From NCBI GenBank assembly GCA_036380695.1, contig DASVEG010000046.1, forward strand, positions 1 through 14,549: a stretch of 14,549 nucleotides of DNA. The letters run 5' to 3'. A program made the position numbers and the translations under genes. The stretch comes from DASVEG01 sp036380695 (GTDB lineage Bacteria > Actinomycetota > Acidimicrobiia > Acidimicrobiales > CADCTF01). The notes under the pieces were generated by a model that was not told the origin of the DNA, made no database searches, and was given only the letters and a program-made list of their open reading frames with translations. Of the stretch, positions 12,910-14,549 are shown in pieces (position 1 is the stretch's first letter; the number at the start of each line of letters is the position of its first letter).

Positions 12910-12961
12910 CCGGGCAGCGACCGCCTACACACGTGCTCGGGTCTCGGAGGTCGCCGCCCGG
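12910..12961 (-). promoter_or_regulatory. Stem-loop in the leader of the 64-aa gene
   Basis: Thirteen-bp arms at 12910-12922 and 12949-12961 pair with one mismatch (A12916/C12955), enclosing a 26-nt loop. It lies 28-79 nt upstream of the ATG at 12882, so it would be in the 5' leader if transcription starts further right. A leader regulatory structure or promoter-region dyad is possible; neither is proven. Confidence 0.35.
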
Positions 12962-13135
12962 AACGCGCGCACTCTGCCCTTGTGATCGCCGTTGGGTAAC
13001 CGCGCCGGCCAGGTTTTGTTGTGGCAGTCGCGTGACGGTCGACGCTGGTGAATTGTTTGCTAAACGCGACTGAGTGGGCCCCGGCGACCACTCGACGGCC
13101 GATGCAGCCGCTCCTCGCGGAACGCGTGGGGCGCG
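12962..13135. other. Spacer between tetR and the 64-aa gene; contains a 9-bp-arm inverted repeat
   Basis: I see no gene here. An inverted repeat, CAGTCGCGT (13025-13033) and ACGCGACTG (13064-13072), perfect over 9 bp, encloses 30 bp that include an AT-rich patch (GAATTGTTTGCTAA). This patch is the lowest-GC piece of the neighbourhood and may hold the promoter for the minus-strand 64-aa gene, or the repeat may end the tetR transcript. Confidence 0.35.
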
Positions 13136-13729
13136 TCAGCCGTGGTCGACGCGGCGGACGGCGCGGAGGCCGCCCCAGGCGAGGTCGGCGAGTTGGCGGG
13201 CGAGCAGCTTGGGGTCGACGGTGTCGTCGTCGGCGAGCCGTTCGCGCACGACCGCCTCGGCCATGCCGACGATCGCGTGGGCGAGGACGAGCCGGTGGTC
13301 GTCGTCGATGTCGGCGGCGATGAGCGCGGCGACGGCGTCGGCGATCATCGCCTCGACCCGGCGCACGGCGTCGGCGAACTGCTCGTCGCGACGAGCCCCG
13401 CTCCCGAACAACAGCCGGAACGCGTCCGGGCGGGCGGCGACGACGTCGAGGTACGCGCCGAAGCCGGCCTCGACCTGTCGCCTCGGCCCTTCCGACGTGG
13501 TCGTGGCTGAGGCGATGGCGTCGACGAGCTCGCGGCCCACGTCTTCCAGCAGCTCGAGGTACAGCTGCCGTTTCGAACCGAAGTGCTGGTACAGCACGGG
13601 CTTCGTGACCCCGGCGGCCTCTGCGATGTCGTCCATCGCCGTGGCGTGGAATCCCGTGGCCGCGAACCTCGACAGGGCGACGTCGAGAAGCTGCCGTCGA
13701 CGGTGTGCAGCCGGGAGTCGCCGAGCCAT
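13136..13729 (-). CDS. TetR-family transcriptional regulator
   Basis: A 197-residue repressor. The N-terminal helix-turn-helix is standard: RRQLLDVALSRFAATGFHATAMDDIAEAAGVTKPVLYQHFGSKRQLYLELL, with the recognition helix around residues 40-50. The rest is a helical ligand-binding and dimerisation domain (for example FGAYLDVVAARPDAFRLLFGSG), unlike enough among TetRs that the ligand cannot be guessed. ATG 13729 is chosen because it starts directly before the HTH and follows a perfect operator; the frame is open upstream but those residues are Arg/Gly-rich noise. There is no Shine-Dalgarno, so the transcript may be leaderless. No target gene adjoins it: its downstream neighbour is the 64-aa gene. 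Confidence 0.94.
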   Translation of the reverse strand: MARRLPAAHRRRQLLDVALSRFAATGFHATAMDDIAEAAGVTKPVLYQHFGSKRQLYLELLEDVGRELVDAIASATTTSEGPRRQVEAGFGAYLDVVAARPDAFRLLFGSGARRDEQFADAVRRVEAMIADAVAALIAADIDDDHRLVLAHAIVGMAEAVVRERLADDDTVDPKLLARQLADLAWGGLRAVRRVDHG

Positions 13730-13730
13730 G

Positions 13731-13746
13731 GTTACCGGACGGTAAC
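13731..13746. promoter_or_regulatory. Perfect TetR operator abutting the tetR start codon
   Basis: GTTACCG (13731-13737) and CGGTAAC (13740-13746) are exact inverted repeats around GA. The TTAC...GTAA form is typical of TetR-family operators in actinobacteria. It begins one base upstream of the ATG at 13729, so a bound dimer would cover the start codon or the start of a leaderless transcript. Autorepression is inferred. Confidence 0.75.
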
Positions 13747-14036
13747 TCGCGTCGACCGGGGTCGCGCCACTCCACGCCGAGTCCGGAACGTGATCACGCG
13801 CGGCTTTCGCGACGTGGAACTTTGTCCCATTCGCGATTTCAGGAAGGAACAGCGTTCTCCGCGCCGAAAACGGAACTGTGCAGCGGCCACCGAAGCAGGA
13901 GCCCCAGCGCAGTACGCGGCGCCCTCCGGAGCCGATCAGGCCCGCGCCCGCCGTCCGCCCTGGCGTGACGTTGCTGGCTGCGAAGGCCCGGCGCCGCCGC
14001 TTCCGCATCAGCTGAAGCCAGCCGGCCCGAGACGCG
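13747..14036. other. 290-bp stretch without a recognisable gene
   Basis: No reading frame here shows a start, Shine-Dalgarno or family-like protein; the open frames present are Arg/Ser/Pro-rich shadows. GC is lower than the surroundings around 13800-13880. A perfect 10-bp palindrome, CGTGATCACG, lies at 13789-13798. I looked for tRNA arms and known riboswitch signatures and found none. It may hold upstream promoter DNA for tetR or an unannotated RNA. Confidence 0.3.
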
Positions 14037-14085
14037 ATTCTGGGTGCAGAACGACTCGCTAGGCGAGTCTTTCTGCACCCAGAAT
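14037..14085. terminator. Long hairpin (23-bp arms) after the LATTG protein gene
   Basis: Arms at 14037-14059 and 14063-14085 pair at 22 of 23 positions (C14052/T14070 mismatch) around a TAG loop. The outer ends read ATTCTGGGTGCAGAA and its complement. It starts 25 bp after the stop (14111) of the minus-strand surface-protein gene, fitting a terminator, although the T-run (GCTTTT) is on the plus-strand exit side only. It resembles the 4296-4341 hairpin in length, loop size and TGGGYGC base motif. Confidence 0.7.
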
Positions 14086-14110
14086 GCTTTTGGCGGGATG
14101 TACGTCGTCG

Positions 14111-14549
14111 CTAGCTGCGGCGGCGGCGCACCGGCACCACAGCCGGCACGAGCTGGCGCCGGCTGAGGAACAGCAGCGAGCAGCCGAGGGCCACGAGGGC
14201 AGCGCCGAGCCTGGCCAGGCCGGTGCTGTCCGCACCCGTCGTCGCGAGGAGCGCGCGGGGTGCGACCGCCGGGGCCGCGGGCGCCGCCGCCACGCCGGCG
14301 GTCGTGTCGAGCGCCGTTGTTGCGGCGGCGGCGGGTGCCGCCACCGGCTGTGCTGCGGGAGCGGGCGACGGCACCTGGAACGGGTCGGCCGTGATCACGG
14401 ACGGCAGCACGTCGGGCGACGAGCTCTGCGTCGACGAACCGCCCGATACGGTCACCGTCTCCTCGACCGGGTCGGTGTCCTCGACGGGCAGCAGGTCGCC
14501 ATCGCCGTCGCCGCCGAGGTCGCCGTCGCCGCCGAGGTCGCCGTCGCCG
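14111..14549 (-). CDS. LAxTG wall-anchored surface protein with Gly-Asp repeats, C-terminal part
   Basis: The frame runs from the window edge to TAG 14111-14113, so the N-terminus is missing; about 145 residues are visible. The C-terminus is a cell-wall sorting signal: LATTG, then hydrophobic LARLGAALVALGCSLLFLS, then basic RRQLVPAVVPVRRRRS. LAxTG is recognised by class E sortases of actinobacteria. Before it lies a long Ala/Pro/Thr/Val linker, and at the window edge an acidic GGDGDL repeat (at least two copies plus a GDGDGDLL variant), encoded by 18-bp DNA repeats. A GTG at 14455 could start a 114-residue protein, but it lacks a signal peptide and the upstream frame is clearly coding-like, so the gene is taken as partial. 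Confidence 0.82.
   Translation of the reverse strand, partial: GDGDLGGDGDLGGDGDGDLLPVEDTDPVEETVTVSGGSSTQSSSPDVLPSVITADPFQVPSPAPAAQPVAAPAAAATTALDTTAGVAAAPAAPAVAPRALLATTGADSTGLARLGAALVALGCSLLFLSRRQLVPAVVPVRRRRS
14474..14549. repeat. 18-bp tandem repeat coding for Gly-Asp hexads
   Basis: The unit GTCGCCGTCGCCGCCGAG is repeated in tandem to the window edge, with a first, longer copy carrying ATC. On the minus strand it encodes the hexad GGDGDL. The unit is a whole number of codons, so copy-number change would keep the frame. The full extent is outside the window. Confidence 0.75.

Noticed and set aside
13747..14036. tRNA or known riboswitch upstream of tetR
   Set aside because: No acceptor or T-loop pattern and no riboswitch core that I recognise on either strand.
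14111..14455. Complete 114-aa protein starting at GTG 14455
   Set aside because: No signal peptide, which an LAxTG wall protein requires; the frame continues upstream with coherent acidic repeats.
14474..14549. Tandem repeat as a CRISPR array
   Set aside because: 18-bp units without spacers that translate to an in-frame Gly-Asp hexad.

Overview
The window reads as chromosomal DNA of a high-GC Actinomycetota. Third positions are strongly G/C, GTG and TTG starts are frequent, and successive genes are often joined by 4-bp stop/start overlaps. Lineage hints are a mycothiol-dependent-maleylpyruvate-isomerase-like protein, an LATTG wall-sorting signal of the kind used by actinobacterial class E sortases, and a MoxR/DUF58/VWA locus. 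Acidimicrobiia is my best guess, but it is an inference. I see no transposase, integrase, CRISPR array, tRNA or rRNA.

Left part (1-4289): small housekeeping and accessory genes packed almost without gaps. The 3' end of an acyl-CoA dehydrogenase overlaps a convergent NUDIX gene, which is coupled to a DinB/MDMPI-fold gene. A 40-bp divergent spacer holding a near-perfect dyad separates this pair from a beta-carbonic anhydrase gene, itself coupled to a metallo-beta-lactamase-fold hydrolase. A tiny DUF5522-like Cys-rich gene, an Hsp15-type S4 gene and a CYTH-domain gene follow.

PadR module (4290-5799): a perfect 21-bp-arm hairpin, a PadR regulator with a dyad operator in its promoter, and a translationally coupled membrane protein with an N-terminal HAAS/DUF1700-like domain.

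Central operon (11084 down to 5720, minus strand): six genes, every junction a 4-bp ATGA or GTGA overlap. The order is a small secreted Asp-rich protein, MoxR AAA+ ATPase, DUF58 protein, two tandem paralogous membrane-anchored VWA proteins, and a polysaccharide pyruvyl transferase-family protein. MoxR-DUF58-VWA is a known combination, thought to act as a chaperone or metal-cofactor/maturation machine. The duplicated VWA subunit plus the two flanking genes make this version the best candidate in the window for an undescribed system, probably acting at the cell envelope.

Right part (11313-14549): a diiron ferritin-like protein, a secreted DUF5666-like protein, a bidirectional terminator, a small conserved-looking protein of unknown function, a TetR regulator whose perfect operator abuts its own start codon, about 290 bp with no recognisable gene, a long hairpin, and the C-terminal part of a wall-anchored protein with Gly-Asp repeats that runs off the window. 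Several hairpins and dyads in the spacers are probably operators, leader structures or terminators.
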